DNA of 41,093 bases, taken from assembly GCA_035535315.1 (NCBI GenBank), contig DATLQD010000122.1, forward strand, positions 1 through 41,093, given 5' to 3'. The notes under the pieces are model-generated. The model was not told where the DNA came from, did no database searches, and was given only the letters and a program-made list of their open reading frames with translations. Origin of the DNA: DASQGA01 sp035535315 (GTDB lineage Bacteria; Actinomycetota; Thermoleophilia; Gaiellales; Gaiellaceae). Position 1 is the first letter of the stretch. The number at the start of each line of letters is the position of its first letter. Positions 22,016 through 30,157 of this stretch are shown piece by piece. The position numbers and the translations under genes were made by a program.

Positions 22016-22912
22016 ATGGCAGTCGTGACACCGCCTGCAGCGTCAACCAGCCTTCCACGCCGGCTGCTCGGCCGAACACCCGCGCCGCTGCTCGTGATCG
22101 GCGCCGCCCTTTCCGTCCAGTGCGGAGCTGCGCTCGCGACGACGCTCTTCGAGGAGGCGGGCGCGCTCGGCGCCGTCTGGTTGAGACAGGCCTTCGGTGC
22201 GGTGATCCTCGTCGCACTGAGCCGGGGCGCTCTGCGACGTCTGCGGGGGCGGCCGCTTATGCCCGTTCTCGCGCTCGGCGCGATCCTCGCCGTCATGAAC
22301 GCGCTCTTCTACGAGTCGATCGACCGGGTTCCGCTAGGGGTCGCCGTCACCGCCGAGTTCCTGGGCCCGCTCCTCGTCGCGGCGATCGGATCGCGTCGCG
22401 TCGAGGACGTTCTCTGGGTCCTGCTCGCGGGTGCAGGCGTGGCGCTCCTGGGGAGCCCGACCGTCGACGTCGACCACATCGGACTCCTGCTCGCGCTCGG
22501 CGCGGGCGGGTGCTGGGCCCTGTACATCGTGGTCGGCAAGCGGCTGACGTCGACCTGGCCACTCCTGGACGGGCTGACCGTCGCGATGCTGGTTGCGGCC
22601 GTCCTGATGGCGCCTCTCGGGGTTGCGTCGGCAGGACGTGAGCTTCTGGATCCGTCGCTGCTCGGGGTCGGGGTCGCCGTTGCGCTCCTGGCCTCGGTCG
22701 TTCCGTACCTCCTGGAGCTGAGCGCCCTGCGCCGCATCCGCGTCTCCGCCTTCGGGATCCTGATGAGCCTCGAGCCTGCAGCCGCTGCGCTCGCGGGCGC
22801 TCTGATCCTCTCGCAGCGGCTCACTCTGCTCGAGTCGGTGGCCGTCGTCCTCGTGATCGTCGCGTCCGTCGGGGCCAACCGGCGCGCGGCCGGAGTGCCC
22901 CCACCCGCCTGA
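22016..22912 (+). CDS. DMT/EamA-family exporter, RhtA-like
   Basis: The 298-aa protein has ten predicted TM segments in two EamA repeats. The start APLLVIGAALSVQCGAALAT, the segment ALFYESIDRVPLGVAVTAEF and the second-half LELSALRRIRVSAFGILMS with SLEPAAAALAG are characteristic of threonine/homoserine exporter RhtA and related DMT exporters. Transcription seems leaderless from TACGAT. It ends 33 nt before the sigma factor gene, which has its own SD. Substrate is presumably an amino acid or related metabolite; this is a family inference. Confidence 0.88.
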   Translation: MAVVTPPAASTSLPRRLLGRTPAPLLVIGAALSVQCGAALATTLFEEAGALGAVWLRQAFGAVILVALSRGALRRLRGRPLMPVLALGAILAVMNALFYESIDRVPLGVAVTAEFLGPLLVAAIGSRRVEDVLWVLLAGAGVALLGSPTVDVDHIGLLLALGAGGCWALYIVVGKRLTSTWPLLDGLTVAMLVAAVLMAPLGVASAGRELLDPSLLGVGVAVALLASVVPYLLELSALRRIRVSAFGILMSLEPAAAALAGALILSQRLTLLESVAVVLVIVASVGANRRAAGVPPPA

Positions 22913-22945
22913 TTAGCCTAACCTGCGTCTGGGCACGAAAGGACT

Positions 22946-24004
22946 ATGGCAACCGAGCAATCTCTGAAAGCGCAGATCGACGCGCTCCTGGACCGGGGTG
23001 AAGACCAAGGATGCCTGCACATCTCCGAGCTTCACCAGTTCGTGCAACTCCACGAGCTCGACGAGGCGGGGGTAGAGGAGCTCTACGACCTCATCGAGTC
23101 GCGCGGTTTCGAGGTCACGGACGACTGTGCACGCGAGGAGAGCGTCCCGGCGGCGTACCTGAACGGTGAGCTCGCAATGGCGACGACCGACGCGCTCCAG
23201 CTCTTCCTGAACGAGGTCGGCCGCCATCCGCTTTTGACCGCGCTGGAGGAGGTGGAGCTCGCGAAGCGGATCGAGCGCGGCGACAAGGCAGCGAAGGACC
23301 GGATGATCAACTCCAACCTGCGGCTGGTGGTCTCGATCGCCAAGAAGTACCAGGGCCACGGCCTGTCGCTGCTCGACCTGATCCAGGAAGGCATCATCGG
23401 CCTGATCAGGGCCGTCGAGAAGTTCGACTGGCGGCGGGGCTACAAGTTCTCCACCTACGCGACCTGGTGGATCCGCCAGGCCGTGCAGCGCGGCGTTGCG
23501 AACAAGGCGCGCACGATCCGGATCCCCGTGCACATCGTCGAGCGGGAGCAGAAGATCTCGCGGGCCGAGCGGGAGCTGTGGGCGAAGTTGGAACGCGAGC
23601 CGACCGACAAGGAGATCGCGAAGGCGACGAAGCTGCCGCAGAAGCAGGTGCGCGAGGCGCGGGAGGCGGCTCGGGTCGTCGCGAGCCTCGACAAGCCGGT
23701 CGGCGAGGGGAAAGACACATCGTTTGGCGACCTGGTCGCGGGTGAGTCGCCCGAGCCGTCGGAGGAGGTGCACGTGAGCCTCGGAGAGCAGGCGCTCCGG
23801 CACGCCGTGGGAGAGCTTCCGGAGAAGGAGCGCGAGGTGATCAAGCTCCGCTACGGCATGAACGGCGACGCCGGGCCGGTGTCGCTCGAGGAGATCGGGC
23901 GCAGGCTCGGTGTTACCCGCGAGCGCGTGCGGCAGATCGAGGCGAGGGCGCTGGAGCGCCTGTCCGAGCTCCGGGAGCTCGAGTCGCTGCGCGAAGCGGC
24001 ATAG
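22946..24004 (+). CDS. RNA polymerase sigma factor, primary (SigA/RpoD) type
   Basis: The 352-aa product has region 1.1 (~1-60, LKAQIDALLDRGEDQGCLHI) and region 1.2 (DALQLFLNEVGRHPLLTALE). Region 2 has the highly conserved DRMINSNLRLVVSIAKKYQG, LLDLIQEGIIGLIRAVEKFD and YATWWIRQAVQR. Region 3 (RAERELWAKLEREPTDKEIA) and region 4 (EKEREVIKLRYGMNG, then LGVTRERVRQIEARALERL) follow. All regions of a group 1/2 sigma70 are present. The SD AAAGGAC is 2-8 nt before the ATG, and TAACCT at ~22919 could be its -10 box. With region 1.1 present it may be the housekeeping factor; a group 2 paralogue cannot be excluded. Confidence 0.95.
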   Translation: MATEQSLKAQIDALLDRGEDQGCLHISELHQFVQLHELDEAGVEELYDLIESRGFEVTDDCAREESVPAAYLNGELAMATTDALQLFLNEVGRHPLLTALEEVELAKRIERGDKAAKDRMINSNLRLVVSIAKKYQGHGLSLLDLIQEGIIGLIRAVEKFDWRRGYKFSTYATWWIRQAVQRGVANKARTIRIPVHIVEREQKISRAERELWAKLEREPTDKEIAKATKLPQKQVREAREAARVVASLDKPVGEGKDTSFGDLVAGESPEPSEEVHVSLGEQALRHAVGELPEKEREVIKLRYGMNGDAGPVSLEEIGRRLGVTRERVRQIEARALERLSELRELESLREAA

Positions 24005-24024
24005 CCCCGCCCACCTGCCGCCAT

Positions 24025-24038
24025 CGAACATATGTTCT
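24025..24038. promoter_or_regulatory. LexA (SOS) box
   Basis: CGAACATATGTTCT contains the perfect palindrome GAACATATGTTC and matches the Gram-positive/actinobacterial LexA box (CGAAC-N4-GTTCG) at all but the last base. It abuts the -10 box of the radical SAM gene, an ideal position for repression by LexA. Confidence 0.8.
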
Positions 24039-24043
24039 ATAGT
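24038..24043 (+). promoter_or_regulatory. Leaderless -10 box of the radical SAM gene
   Basis: TATAGT is followed by 6 nt (gcacgg) and ATG 24050; it overlaps the LexA box. Confidence 0.6.
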
Positions 24044-24049
24044 GCACGG

Positions 24050-24967
24050 ATGGCGACGGCGCAGTACCTCGAGGAGGATTGCAAGAACGCGCTGAACCGC
24101 GTGCACGAGTCGAGCCGCGTTCCTTTCCGGTGGACTGTGAACCCGTACCGGGGCTGTACGCACAGCTGCCACTACTGCTTCGCACGTGCGTACCACGCCT
24201 ACCTCGACCTCGGGGTCGGCGAGGACTTCTCTTCCAAGATCGTCGTGAAGGTCAACGTCGTCGAGGCTCTCCGTCGCAACCTGGCATCGCCCCGCTGGGA
24301 GGGCGAGACGATCGCGATGGGCACGGCCACCGATCCGTACCAGCACTGCGAGGGCCGGTACAGGCTGACGCGCGGCGTCCTCGAGGCGCTGGCCGACTTT
24401 CAGAACCCGCTCTCCATGCTCACGAAGTCCACGCTCATCCTTCGTGACCTCGACGTCTACCGACGGCTGAACGAGGTCGCAGGTCTCAGCGTCTCGATGA
24501 GCGTAGGCATGCTCGACGAGGCGGTGCGGCGCGTGGTGGAGCCGGGAACGCCTCCGGGGCGTAAACGGCTCGAGATCCTCGGGCGCTTCGCCGACGCGGG
24601 CATCCGCACCGGGGTTCTCGTCGCGCCGATCCTGCCGGGGCTGACCGACGACGAAGAGCATCTGGATGAGGTAATCGCCGGGTGTGCGGCGGCGGGGGTC
24701 CAGTGGGCGACGCCCATCGTCCTGCACGTACGCCCCTCGATCCGGGAGCACTTCATGCCATGGATGGAGCGCACGTATCCGTGGCTCTACCCGCGCTACG
24801 TGGAGCTGTACGGACGGCGGGCGTATGCGCCGAAGACGTACCAGCAAGAGGTCTCCGAGCGCTTCGCCCGCCTACGGCTCAGGCATGGCCTGGGCTCGAC
24901 CCGAACGCTCGCAACGAGGTCGCAGCCAGGCTCGCGCGCCGAACGCCAGCTCGCCCTCGTCGTGTAG
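24050..24967 (+). CDS. Radical SAM protein (Rv2578c/SplB-like), SOS-controlled
   Basis: The 305-aa product has the [4Fe-4S]-binding CxxxCxxC in NPYRGCTHSCHYCFARAYHA, followed by the SAM-domain strands IAMGTATDPYQHCEGRY, PLSMLTKSTLILRDLD, SVSMSVGM and VLVAPILPGLTDDEEHL. This is the Rv2578c-family branch, related to spore photoproduct lyase. The start ATG 24050 fits a leaderless promoter. A consensus SOS box directly upstream predicts induction by DNA damage, consistent with a DNA repair or base-modification role. From memory, the mycobacterial homologue is also in a LexA-regulated locus. The exact reaction is unknown. Confidence 0.88.
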   Translation: MATAQYLEEDCKNALNRVHESSRVPFRWTVNPYRGCTHSCHYCFARAYHAYLDLGVGEDFSSKIVVKVNVVEALRRNLASPRWEGETIAMGTATDPYQHCEGRYRLTRGVLEALADFQNPLSMLTKSTLILRDLDVYRRLNEVAGLSVSMSVGMLDEAVRRVVEPGTPPGRKRLEILGRFADAGIRTGVLVAPILPGLTDDEEHLDEVIAGCAAAGVQWATPIVLHVRPSIREHFMPWMERTYPWLYPRYVELYGRRAYAPKTYQQEVSERFARLRLRHGLGSTRTLATRSQPGSRAERQLALVV

Positions 24968-24996
24968 CGAGCGGCCGCACAAGCCACAATGGCCAC

Positions 24997-26820
24997 GTGG
25001 CCCTCCCGATTGAAGATTACGGGCTGATCGGCGACACGCAGACTGCGGCCCTGGTCGGACGCGATGGGTCGATCGACTGGCTCTGTATGCCCCGGTTCGA
25101 CTCGGGAGCGTTTTTTGCGGCGCTCCTCGGGACGCCGAAACATGGTCGTTGGCTCGTGGCACCGAAAGGGGAGGCGCGGCCGGCGGGAAGGCGCTACCGG
25201 GATAACACGCTCATCCTCGAGACCGACTTCGAGACGGACGAGGGCTCCGTCCGCGTCATCGACTTCATGCCGCCGCGCGGGCGCGACCCTGACGTCGTTC
25301 GGATCGTGGAAGGACTGAACGGTCGCGTCGAGATGCGAATGGAGCTCATCGTCCGCTTCGACTACGGCGCCATCGTCCCCTGGGTGCGCCGGATCGACGA
25401 CGCGACGGCGTTCATCGCAGGACCCGACGGCCTCTGCCTGCGGACCCCTGTGGAGACGCGGGGAAAAGATCTCTCGACCGTTTCAGACTTCGCCGTGTCG
25501 GAGGGGGAGCAGGTGCCTTTCGCTCTGACGTGGTACCCGTCGAATGAGCCGCCGCCGCGAGAAATCGAGCCGGGTCGAGCCCTCGCCGAGACGCAGGCCT
25601 GGTGGCGGCGCTGGGCCCACGGGTGCAGTTACGAAGGCCCCTGGCGCGACGAGGTCATGCGCTCCCTGATCGTCCTGAAGGCGCTTACGTACGAGCCGAC
25701 GGGCGGCATCGTGGCGGCCCCGACGACCTCGCTGCCGGAGTTTCTCGGGGGCGTGCGCAACTGGGACTACCGTTATTGCTGGCTCAGAGACGCCGCCTTT
25801 ACCCTCGACGCGCTCCTCGAAGCGGGTTTCACAGGAGAGGCGCGGGCTTGGCGTGACTGGCTCCTGCGAGCGATCGCCGGGGATCCGGCAGACCTCCAGA
25901 TCATGTACGGGGTCGCGGGCGAGCGGCGCCTAACCGAGTTCGAGATGACGTGGCTCCCCGGCTACCTGGGCTCGAAACCGGTTCGGATCGGGAACGCCGC
26001 GTCCGACCAGAAGCAGCTCGACGTCTACGGCGAGGTCATGGACGCGCTCTACCACGCTGAGGAACTCGGTCTCGAGGCCGAATCAAGAGCGTGGGCGATC
26101 CAGAAGAAGCTGCTCGACCACCTGGAGTCGCAGTGGCGAGAGCCCGACAACGGGATCTGGGAGGTACGCGGCCCGCGGCGCCACTTCACGCACTCGAAGG
26201 TGATGGCCTGGCTAGCCGCCGACCGGGCGGCGCGTGCCGTGCACAGCCACGCCGACGGGTCCGTCGACCGCTGGCGGCGCCTCCGGACCGAGATCCACGA
26301 CGAGGTCCTGGAGAAGGGGTTCGACCCGGAGCTGAACTCTTTCGTGCAGTTCTACGGCGCCAAGAAGCTTGACGCGAGCCTCCTGCTCATGTCCCTGGTC
26401 GGGTTCCTGCCCGCGTCCGACGAGCGTGTGCGGGGTACGGTCGAGGCGATCGAGCGGGATCTTTACGAGGACGGCTTCGTGATGCGGTACCGGCACGACG
26501 AGGAGACGGAGAGCGTCGACGGGCTGCCGCCGGGCGAAGGAGCTTTTCTTCCGTGCACGTTCTGGCTGGCCGACAACCTGAACCTGATCGGACGCCACGA
26601 CGACGCGCTGGAGCTCTTCGAGCGGCTGCTCGGACTCCGCAACGACCTCGGCCTCATCTCGGAGGAGTACGACGCCCAGAACGAGCTCCTCGTCGGAAAC
26701 TTCCCGCAGGCCTTCACTCACGTCGAGCTCGTCAACACCGCGATGAATCTCTCCCAGCTGGGGGATCGTCCCCTGCCGCGCTGGGAGCGCTTTCGCCAGC
26801 TTGGGGCGAAGCCGGCCTGA
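24997..26820 (+). CDS. Glycoside hydrolase family 15 protein (glucoamylase/trehalase type)
   Basis: The 607-aa product starts at GTG 24997 with IEDYGLIGDTQTAALVGRDG, the conserved start of actinobacterial GH15 proteins. An N-terminal beta-sandwich (~1-210) precedes the (alpha/alpha)6 catalytic barrel. The barrel has FLGGVRNWDYRYCWLRDAAF, MYGVAGERRLTEFEMTWLPG and VWAL-like helices, and ends with LGLISEEYDAQNELLVGNFP followed by QAFTHVELVNTA. The catalytic acid/base pair of GH15 would be Glu residues in ERRLTE and ISEEYD. Members hydrolyse alpha-glucans or trehalose, so it probably acts in trehalose or glycogen turnover in the cytoplasm (no signal peptide). CACAAT 6 nt before the GTG could be a weak leaderless -10 box. 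Confidence 0.92.
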   Translation: MALPIEDYGLIGDTQTAALVGRDGSIDWLCMPRFDSGAFFAALLGTPKHGRWLVAPKGEARPAGRRYRDNTLILETDFETDEGSVRVIDFMPPRGRDPDVVRIVEGLNGRVEMRMELIVRFDYGAIVPWVRRIDDATAFIAGPDGLCLRTPVETRGKDLSTVSDFAVSEGEQVPFALTWYPSNEPPPREIEPGRALAETQAWWRRWAHGCSYEGPWRDEVMRSLIVLKALTYEPTGGIVAAPTTSLPEFLGGVRNWDYRYCWLRDAAFTLDALLEAGFTGEARAWRDWLLRAIAGDPADLQIMYGVAGERRLTEFEMTWLPGYLGSKPVRIGNAASDQKQLDVYGEVMDALYHAEELGLEAESRAWAIQKKLLDHLESQWREPDNGIWEVRGPRRHFTHSKVMAWLAADRAARAVHSHADGSVDRWRRLRTEIHDEVLEKGFDPELNSFVQFYGAKKLDASLLLMSLVGFLPASDERVRGTVEAIERDLYEDGFVMRYRHDEETESVDGLPPGEGAFLPCTFWLADNLNLIGRHDDALELFERLLGLRNDLGLISEEYDAQNELLVGNFPQAFTHVELVNTAMNLSQLGDRPLPRWERFRQLGAKPA

Positions 26821-26913
26821 CCGCTGGGCTCGGCCGCACGTGTTCCAGCGCGGCTCCCCTGTTTTGCCGATCGGACGCTGGGTAGTGGAAATCCAGGCGA
26901 CAAAGGAGCAGAC

Positions 26914-27330
26914 ATGGAACAGGTCAGAAACGTCATGACACAGAACCCGACGAGCTGCGATCCTGCAGCCACGGCTGTCGAGGCCGCGAAGGTGATGGCC
27001 TCCAAGGACGTTGGCTCGGTTCCGCTCGTCAAGGGCGGCCGGCTCGTCGGCGTCGTCACCGACCGCGACCTCGTCGTTCGTGTGCTGGCCGAGGGCCGCG
27101 ACCCGAACTCGACGACGGTCGGGGAAATCGCCTCCAGCGACCTCGAGACCGTCTCCCCGGACGACGACCTCGACGCGGCACTCAGGAAGATGGCGTCGAG
27201 AAAGGTCCGTCGACTTCCGGTCGTCGAGGGCGACCAGCTCGTCGGCATCGTCGCGCAGGCCGACGTGGCCCGCCAAGGGGACGATTCGGAGACCGGACAG
27301 GTCGTCGAGGAGATCTCCAGGCAGTCCTAG
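26914..27330 (+). CDS. Two-CBS-domain protein
   Basis: This 138-aa protein is a tandem CBS pair (Bateman module): VRNVMTQNPTSCDPAATAVE to LVGVVTDRDLVVRVL, then TVGEIASSDLETVSPDDDLD to LVGIVAQADVA. Stand-alone CBS pairs bind adenine nucleotides in known cases and act as energy or stress sensors. SD AAAGGAG is 5 nt before ATG 26914. A strong 17-bp terminator follows 16 nt after the stop. Partner unknown. Confidence 0.93.
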   Translation: MEQVRNVMTQNPTSCDPAATAVEAAKVMASKDVGSVPLVKGGRLVGVVTDRDLVVRVLAEGRDPNSTTVGEIASSDLETVSPDDDLDAALRKMASRKVRRLPVVEGDQLVGIVAQADVARQGDDSETGQVVEEISRQS

Positions 27331-27346
27331 TCCGAGTACGAGCGGC

Positions 27347-27384
27347 AACGACGCAAGGGCGGCTTCGGCCGCCCTTGCGTCGTT
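27347..27384. terminator. Strong bidirectional terminator
   Basis: A 17-bp perfect stem, AACGACGCAAGGGCGGC (27347-27363) and its complement (27368-27384), is closed by a TTCG tetraloop. It separates the convergent CBS gene and the two-TM gene whose stop begins at 27385. Confidence 0.85.
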
Positions 27385-27621
27385 CTAGGGGGTTCGCCGT
27401 GTCCAGAGCACGGCGGCGAGGACAACGGTCACGGTCGAGACGACGAGCCCGACGATCCACGCGTCGACCTCCTGCGTGCCAAGGATCGCCGCGAGCGCGG
27501 TTCCGATCCCGATGATCCCGAGGGTCATGGCGACGCGAACGGTGAAGCGCTCCACCGCGCGCGTGCGGGCGTGCTCACCGGCCGGTGCGTCGAGTTCGCT
27601 CTTCCGTCCGAACCGGGCCAC
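27385..27621 (-). CDS. 78-aa two-TM membrane protein
   Basis: A soluble basic/acidic N-terminus (~1-27) is followed by two TM helices, RVAMTLGIIGIGTALAAIL and WIVGLVVSTVTVVLAAVLW, and a short basic end (TRRTP). Start GTG 27621 fits a leaderless promoter (TAGAGT, 6 nt). It shares a terminator with the CBS protein. Unknown function. Confidence 0.7.
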   Translation of the reverse strand: MARFGRKSELDAPAGEHARTRAVERFTVRVAMTLGIIGIGTALAAILGTQEVDAWIVGLVVSTVTVVLAAVLWTRRTP

Positions 27622-27627
27622 GAAGCG

Positions 27628-27633
27628 ACTCTA
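27628..27633 (-). promoter_or_regulatory. Leaderless -10 box of the 78-aa membrane protein gene
   Basis: On the minus strand TAGAGT is followed by 6 nt (cgcttc) and GTG 27621. Confidence 0.5.
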
Positions 27634-27661
27634 ACCGGTCGGGACGACGGTCCTAGGCCGA

Positions 27662-28321
27662 TCACCCAGCGCGAACTGTCCGCAACGAATCCCACGTGAT
27701 ACGGAGGATCACGAAGGTAATCGCCAGGCCGACGAGGGGGTCGGCGATCGGCGCGCCGAGTGCTACGAACGCAGCGCTCGCAATAACGCCGAGCGAAACG
27801 AACCCGTCAACGCGCGCGTGGTTCCCGTCGGCGATCAACGCCGGACTTGCGAGGCGCCTCCCGGCGCGGAGCCGAACTCGGGCCGCGATTTCATTCCCGA
27901 CGAAGCCGATCATTCCTGCTGCGGCGAGCAGCCATAGGTGCGAGAGATCCTGCGGATGGATCAGCCGCACAATCGTCTCGTACAGAGCGACGCAGGCCGA
28001 AAAGAAGATCGCGAGCACGACGGCGAAACCGGCAAGCCTCTCGGCTCGCGCGCTCCGGAGAAAGAAGGCGATACCGAGCGGGACCGCGGTCAGGGCGTCG
28101 CCAACGTTGTGGATGAGATCGGCGAGTAGCGCGACCGAGCCGGAAAGAATGAAGACCGCCGCCTGCGCGAGCGCCGCTATGCCGAGAACGCCGAGGCTGA
28201 GCGAAACGGCCTTCACTCCTTCTCGCGACCGAACGATCGAGGGCTCGACGACGCCGTGGGAGTGGCGGTGTGCTCGGCGCCCGGCCATCCGGTCTTCCGC
28301 GTGCATCGTGTGGTGGCTCAC
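27662..28321 (-). CDS. Cation diffusion facilitator (CDF) transporter without C-terminal domain
   Basis: The ~219-aa product has a His-rich N-terminus (RRAHRHSHG), likely metal-binding, and six TM segments. The first metal site is in SVALLADLIHNVGDALTAV (His71, Asp75) and the second in LIADGNHARVDGFVSLG (His168, Asp172), the paired HxxxD motifs of Zn/Co/Mn CDF exporters. The protein ends straight after TM6 and lacks the ~80-residue cytoplasmic CTD of typical CDFs; this CTD-less class is known. GTG 28321 overlaps the upstream stop as GTGA; ATG 28306 is an alternative. It is translationally coupled to the membrane protein at 28318. Confidence 0.88.
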   Translation of the reverse strand: MSHHTMHAEDRMAGRRAHRHSHGVVEPSIVRSREGVKAVSLSLGVLGIAALAQAAVFILSGSVALLADLIHNVGDALTAVPLGIAFFLRSARAERLAGFAVVLAIFFSACVALYETIVRLIHPQDLSHLWLLAAAGMIGFVGNEIAARVRLRAGRRLASPALIADGNHARVDGFVSLGVIASAAFVALGAPIADPLVGLAITFVILRITWDSLRTVRAG

Positions 28322-28905
28322 GACGACTGGACCCTGGACCTCGAGCGCGCCTGCGCCTTGGCTACCGCGAACGCGATGCCGCCGAAGCCGATGAGCACCT
28401 CCGCGATCCACATCCAGGGATGCTCGAGGAGCAGGCCGCCGTCGCCCCAGATCCCAGCCCGCCCCAGGAGCAACACGATCAACGGCTCGCAGATGAAAGC
28501 GAGCCCGACGGCGATGGGCGCGGCCAGCAGCCATCGCGACGCCCACATCCCGCCGAGCGCGCCGTAGATCGCCCCGCTGGCGAGCCCCCACATCTCGTAG
28601 ACCCGGCCCGATCCCAACGTCAGCTTGAGATCGGTGTACCACGGGTGGGGTCCGAGATCGAGGATCGCCGCCTCGGCCAGGTAGAAGCCGAAGAAAGCTG
28701 CGAGCGTCGTGGCAAGGCCAACCAGCGCGGCGTGCCACACGCGCGAGTATCGCGTCCCCGCGAGGAACGGCACGAGCACCCAGGGGGCGCTGGTGTTTCC
28801 CAACGCGTTGCGCACACCCGCGTCCTGCCCCTTGATGACGGCGACCAGCACGCCAAAGGCGATCCCGGCGAGCAAAGGCTGTCCGAGCTTTCGACCTCGG
28901 CTCAT
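28318..28905 (-). CDS. Multi-TM membrane protein (DUF6518-like)
   Basis: This 195-aa protein has five to six TM helices: LLAGIAFGVLVAVIKG, WVLVPFLAG, AALVGLATTLAAFFGFYLAE, GAIYGALGGMW, LLAAPIAVGLAFICEPLIVL and WIAEVLIGFGGIAFAVA. The N-terminal motif G-x6-KG-x9-N followed by WVLVPFLAGTRYSR looks like the DUF6518 family, by recollection. It overlaps the CDF gene by 4 nt, suggesting coupled expression. TAGCGT lies 9 nt before the ATG. Function unknown; linkage hints at metal or envelope stress, which is inference. Confidence 0.7.
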   Translation of the reverse strand: MSRGRKLGQPLLAGIAFGVLVAVIKGQDAGVRNALGNTSAPWVLVPFLAGTRYSRVWHAALVGLATTLAAFFGFYLAEAAILDLGPHPWYTDLKLTLGSGRVYEMWGLASGAIYGALGGMWASRWLLAAPIAVGLAFICEPLIVLLLGRAGIWGDGGLLLEHPWMWIAEVLIGFGGIAFAVAKAQARSRSRVQSS

Positions 28906-28961
28906 CGGCGTGGGACGCTAGCAGGCGCGTGCGGTGCGATTCTCGTTCCGCTGCTGGATCC

Positions 28962-29783
28962 TCACACCCGGGAGCCGAGGAGAATCGCCTTGATCGCCTG
29001 GTGGCTCTCCTCGTTCGGGGACTCCGAGATGATGGTCGCCGGACGCTCGAAGCGGTCGAGCGCCTCGCGCAGCGGCTCTGCGCGGAGCGTTCCCTCCCCG
29101 TAAGGCAGGTGCTTCGTCTCGTTCCTGTTCGCGTACTGGATCGCCGAGAAGTGGATGTGAAACGACGCCTCGGGGTCGAGCAGCTCGTCGGCCGCTCCGA
29201 GAACCGCCGCGAACGCGTCGGGATCAGTGAACGCCCCGTCGGTGACAGCGTGCAGGTGCGCGAAATCGATCACGGGGCGGACCCAATCAAGGCGGGCCGC
29301 GAGCCAGAAGACGTCCTCTGCGGTGCCCAGCTCCCGGACGCGGCCCATCACCTCGACTCCGAACGGGACCGTTCGCCCCTTGGCCACCAGCCGCTCGCGA
29401 AGCTCTGCGAGCTGCTCGGCGACTGACTCGAGCGCCTCCTTCCGCGTCCGGCCGAGCAGAAACCCGGGGTGGATGACGACGACCTGGGCCCCGCACGCCA
29501 TCGCGATGCCCGCTGAGTGGTCGAGCATTCCCGTGGCCCGCTTGTGCTTCATGTCCCGCTCGAGATGGCCGAGAAAAGCCGGAATCGGGGCGTGGACAGA
29601 GAGCGTGATGCCGTCAGCCGCCGCCAGTCTGCCGAACTCCGTCGCCCAGTCCTTGTCCATCCAGAAGCCGCTCGCGAAGTCGATCTCGCACGCCGAGTAG
29701 CCGCGCTCCACGAGCAGCCTGACGGCCGCCTCCGGGCTCTCCCGGCTCGGTACGCGCGCCGGCCCGATGCTGATCGTCGACAC
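28962..29783 (-). CDS. Xylose isomerase-like TIM barrel / endonuclease IV-like protein
   Basis: The 273-aa product shows the AP endonuclease 2 fold: YSACEIDFASGFWMDKDW, ITLSVHAPIPAFLGHL (strand with His), MACGAQVVVIHPGFLLGR (His ligand), VPFGVEVMGRVRELGTAEDV (Glu ligand), RPVIDFAHLHAVTDGAF (Asp/His), FHIHFSAIQYANRNETKHLP (His) and PATIISESPNEESHQA (Glu). The spread of His/Glu/Asp ligands matches the tri-Zn site of endonuclease IV (Nfo), a DNA repair enzyme for abasic sites. Sugar isomerases share the fold, so the call is by motif. Transcription is probably leaderless from TAGTCT (6 nt, GTG). Confidence 0.82.
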   Translation of the reverse strand: MSTISIGPARVPSRESPEAAVRLLVERGYSACEIDFASGFWMDKDWATEFGRLAAADGITLSVHAPIPAFLGHLERDMKHKRATGMLDHSAGIAMACGAQVVVIHPGFLLGRTRKEALESVAEQLAELRERLVAKGRTVPFGVEVMGRVRELGTAEDVFWLAARLDWVRPVIDFAHLHAVTDGAFTDPDAFAAVLGAADELLDPEASFHIHFSAIQYANRNETKHLPYGEGTLRAEPLREALDRFERPATIISESPNEESHQAIKAILLGSRV

Positions 29784-29789
29784 CTCTGG

Positions 29790-29795
29790 AGACTA
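29790..29795 (-). promoter_or_regulatory. Leaderless -10 box of the endonuclease IV-like gene
   Basis: On the minus strand TAGTCT is followed by 6 nt (ccagag) and GTG 29783. Confidence 0.5.
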
Positions 29796-29847
29796 GAGGC
29801 TTGCTCAACCCTCCAGCGCCGGGCAGAACGCCGTCCGATGCGCTTAC

Positions 29848-29853
29848 TACCTT
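29848..29853 (+). promoter_or_regulatory. Probable leaderless -10 box of the 81-aa protein gene
   Basis: TACCTT is followed by 7 nt (tttctgc) and ATG 29861; no SD is seen. Confidence 0.4.
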
Positions 29854-29860
29854 TTTCTGC

Positions 29861-30106
29861 ATGGGAAAGCGACCCACCCGCATCGAGCTCCTCGAGCTGG
29901 ACATCGACGTTCGCCTCGCCGACCTCTGGTGTGAGGCGAGCGACGTCTCGGAGTGGAACCTCGAGGTCGTCGCCGCGTTCATGCGCGCCGCCTACGGCAA
30001 GGGGTACTGCGACGCTCTGACCGAGGATGCTCCGGGCTCGCTCTGCCGCGACCACGGGTACCGGATCCCGTTCCGGAGCCCGACGCTCGCGCCCGAGCAG
30101 CATTAG
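29861..30106 (+). CDS. 81-aa conserved protein, unknown function
   Basis: A soluble, mainly helical protein: IELLELDIDVRLADLWCEA, then WNLEVVAAFMRAAYGKGYCD, ALTEDAPGSLC and RDHGYRIPFRSP. The three Cys and the near-invariant look of the AAYGKGYCDAL segment suggest a conserved actinobacterial protein, but no family name is recognised. The start is supported by a leaderless promoter. It lies upstream of the cytochrome c maturation genes but has its own promoter and a 51-nt gap, so functional linkage is uncertain. Confidence 0.7.
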   Translation: MGKRPTRIELLELDIDVRLADLWCEASDVSEWNLEVVAAFMRAAYGKGYCDALTEDAPGSLCRDHGYRIPFRSPTLAPEQH

Positions 30107-30144
30107 CGACTCACCACTTGAGCCGTAAACCGGCTGCACGGAGC

Positions 30145-30150
30145 TAGACT
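30145..30150 (+). promoter_or_regulatory. Leaderless -10 box of ccmE
   Basis: TAGACT is followed by 7 nt (cgaccct) and GTG 30158. Confidence 0.5.
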
Positions 30151-30157
30151 CGACCCT

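Noticed and set aside
22913..24847. 644-codon open frame on the minus strand
   Set aside because: It is antisense to the sigma factor and radical SAM genes, which are unmistakable. Its Arg/His/Leu-rich translation is typical of the complement of high-GC3 coding sequence.
26439..26453. Third partial copy of the GGTCGAGGCGATCGA repeat word
   Set aside because: It lies inside the GH15 coding sequence as VEAIE codons; 15 nt shared through codon bias rather than a repeat.
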